The position numbers and the translations under genes are program-made. Below are positions 62,811-64,000 of a DNA stretch of 64,000 nt, one piece after another. This DNA comes from Glycomyces sp. TRM65418 (lineage in GTDB: Bacteria; Actinomycetota; Actinomycetes; Mycobacteriales; Micromonosporaceae). The notes under the pieces are model-generated. The model was not told where the DNA came from and ran no database searches. It saw only the letters and a list, made by a program, of their open reading frames with translations. The stretch lies in NCBI RefSeq assembly GCF_019710475.1, contig NZ_JAJFAX010000016.1:1-64000 (forward strand). Direction: 5' to 3'. Numbering within the stretch: position 1 is the first letter of the stretch; each line of letters opens with the position of its first letter.

Positions 62811-63325
62811 GGGGCCTCTTTCAGATGACGGGTCAGGAGCCCGGCCCGCCTTCATCGGTGGATGCGGCGAGGCCCGGCACGGGTACATACCCGATGGACC
62901 CGACGCCCGGTTGCCCGTTGCCGCGTCAATCGGCAACGCGTCGCCGCGGTGACCCCCGGCCGAGTCCCGGCCCGCGGCACTCGATGAAGGCCGTCACGCC
63001 GTTCATCGTCTCGCGGCGACGGTTCGGCGGTGTCGCGGATCGCCGGCGTCGAGCAGGCCGACTGCACTGAGGACTGAGCCGAGCGGCGGCGGACCGGGCC
63101 TCCGCTGGAGTGCTGAGCGGTGTCGCCTGGGGGCGGGTGACGACGTGAACGGTCCGCATCAGCGCCGGCCTTTCTCGTAAACGGGTCCGCTCGACGTCGG
63201 TCCCGGTTTGAATAGAGGCGCCGGCGTCGCCCGACGGCACCGGTCGATTTACATCATTCGATGTGTCGGCTCGTGCGCGACGGGTATCCCGCTGGCACGG
63301 AACGCCACTTACGGAGGAGGAGCGG
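62811..63325. other. Intergenic region (515 bp)
   Basis: No gene seen on either strand with believable codon use. It holds the promoter side of the sigma-factor operon and a SigB-like promoter for the small gene at 63326. Confidence 0.45.
63263..63287 (+). promoter_or_regulatory. SigB/SigF-like stress promoter
   Basis: GTGT at 63263-63266, 15-nt spacer and GGGTAT at 63282-63287, fitting the GTTT-N13-15-GGGTAT pattern of general-stress sigma factors. The start of transcription would be near 63294, giving a 32-nt leader. Confidence 0.6.
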
Positions 63326-63556
63326 ATGTCCGACAGCGAAACCGGCCAGGTCACTGGCACGCAGGACAAGGACTACAACATCATCTGGTTCGTCGAGGCC
63401 TGCCTGAGCAACGCCTTGCGCCTGGAGCAGTACATCGCCGACGCGGACCGCGCCGGCGACAGCGAACTGGCGGACTTCTTCCGCCGCGCCCAGGGCGCGA
63501 GCCGCAAGGGCGCCGAAGAGGGCAAGGAACTCCTCGCCAGGCGGCTCAACAGCTGA
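63326..63556 (+). CDS. Small ferritin-like or stress-type helical protein
   Basis: 76 residues from ATG with GGAGGAGG upstream. Wholly helical and charged: EACLSNALRLEQYIADADRA, then ELADFFRRAQGASRKGAEEG. The pattern resembles the short helical proteins of actinobacteria with a partial ferritin-like signature. No enzymatic motif. The SigB-like promoter points to stress induction. Strong terminator follows. Confidence 0.7.
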   Translation: MSDSETGQVTGTQDKDYNIIWFVEACLSNALRLEQYIADADRAGDSELADFFRRAQGASRKGAEEGKELLARRLNS

Positions 63557-63563
63557 CCGGACC

Positions 63564-63603
63564 CCGATGCCCGCAGCCCAGTGGACAGGGCTGCGGGCAT
63601 CGG
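63564..63603 (+). terminator. Terminator of the small stress gene
   Basis: Exact 16-bp arms (63564-63579, 63588-63603) around an 8-nt loop, starting 8 nt after the stop codon. Confidence 0.8.
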
Positions 63604-63645
63604 TCCGTCCACCGGCGGGCGATGCCGTCGTCGCTCGCTCAGCGC

Positions 63646-64000
63646 TCACCCGTCCGCGCGGGCGGGGACGCCGAAACGCACTTTCACGCCGGGGGAGTAC
63701 AGCACGCTCACCGGTTCGCCCGACGGTTTCGGGACTCCCGCCGCGGCCACGAGGTTCTCGTCGCACTCGGTCAATTCGGCCCGGTGCAGCGGCCAGCGCG
63801 GGTGCGCGTTGGGGAGGTACGTCAACCGGCCGCCGACGGCGTGGTGCAGGCGCCAGCGGGCGGTCAGGAAGTGCTCCAGTTCGGTCGGCTCGTTCAGGCG
63901 CTCGCCGACGCGCACGGTGATGCGGCTGCGCGCGCCGCGCGGGCCGGGCCAACGGCGCGAGCCGGTGTACCTGACCGTGTCGCCCTCGGCGCGAACGTCC
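63646..64000 (-). CDS. DUF2071 (YqjF-like) protein, 5' part outside the window
   Basis: At least 118 codons are present, running out of the window at its right edge. The visible C-terminal part contains RYTGSRRWPGPRGARSRITV, ELEHFLTARWRLHH, LTYLPNAHPRWPLHRAEL and LYSPGVKVRFGVP, the conserved end of DUF2071 proteins (acetoacetate-decarboxylase-like fold). Function unknown. The start lies outside. Confidence 0.8.
   Translation of the reverse strand, partial: DVRAEGDTVRYTGSRRWPGPRGARSRITVRVGERLNEPTELEHFLTARWRLHHAVGGRLTYLPNAHPRWPLHRAELTECDENLVAAAGVPKPSGEPVSVLYSPGVKVRFGVPARADG

Overview
The window is 64 kb of very GC-rich, densely coding DNA with GTG and TTG starts, AGGAGG-type ribosome sites, Tat and lipoprotein signals, ricin-B-bearing secreted enzymes and SigE-like, LacI, LuxR and NarL regulators. 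This points to a soil or plant-associated actinomycete. A Glycomyces-like genus is a guess from gene content only. I see no tRNA, rRNA, CRISPR array or insertion sequence.

Layout. (1) 1-5.5 kb: three stacked hairpins, then a secreted beta-propeller/ricin-lectin protein and a GH53 galactanase, convergent with a LacI regulator. (2) 5.7-9.4 kb: an aldehyde dehydrogenase and an AarF/UbiB kinase. (3) 9.5-18.6 kb: a 1,107-residue GH87-like alpha-1,3-glucanase behind a strong promoter with a LacI-type operator, small membrane and DUF1707 proteins, a secreted cutinase/PET-hydrolase-like enzyme, a LuxR regulator and an unknown protein. (4) 18.7-25.7 kb: a LacI-FAD oxidoreductase-sugar ABC transporter operon, divergent from a secreted propeller protein across two matching operators. 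(5) 25.7-33.2 kb: LysR/EamA/hydrolase, GNAT, a Cys/Met-type PLP enzyme with an Lrp regulator, a DUF1772 gene remnant and a ricin/beta-helix secreted protein. (6) 33.3-36.9 kb: a NarL-type two-component system divergent from an ABC exporter. (7) 36.9-43.8 kb: a complete glycopeptide-resistance locus (vanY, vanRS, vanHAX and an extra murF). (8) 43.8-47.5 kb: methyltransferase, LysR/EamA pair and a protein of 13-residue DGDG repeats. (9) 47.7-59.1 kb: LacI plus an eight-gene sugar operon (ROK kinase, mannose-6-phosphate-isomerase-like fusion, ABC importer, (alpha/alpha)6 hydrolase, SGNH esterase, secreted propeller). (10) 59.1-64 kb: small membrane protein, DUF1838 gene with an in-frame amber codon, SigE-family sigma factor with a membrane partner, a small gene behind a SigB-like promoter and a DUF2071 gene cut by the window end.

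The van region works as one regulon. VanRS senses the drug, VanH makes D-lactate, VanA makes D-Ala-D-Lac, VanX destroys D-Ala-D-Ala and VanY trims residual D-Ala ends. The dedicated MurF probably loads the depsipeptide onto the precursor. A 30-bp box recurs upstream of vanY/vanR, vanH and murF, together with a nearly identical start-proximal block. The murF transcript begins with a 28-codon ORF that overlaps murF by ATGA. The two carbohydrate operons each have a local LacI repressor and near-perfect palindromic operators, and lack an ATPase gene, as expected where a shared ATPase serves several sugar importers. Clear hairpin terminators separate most transcription units.
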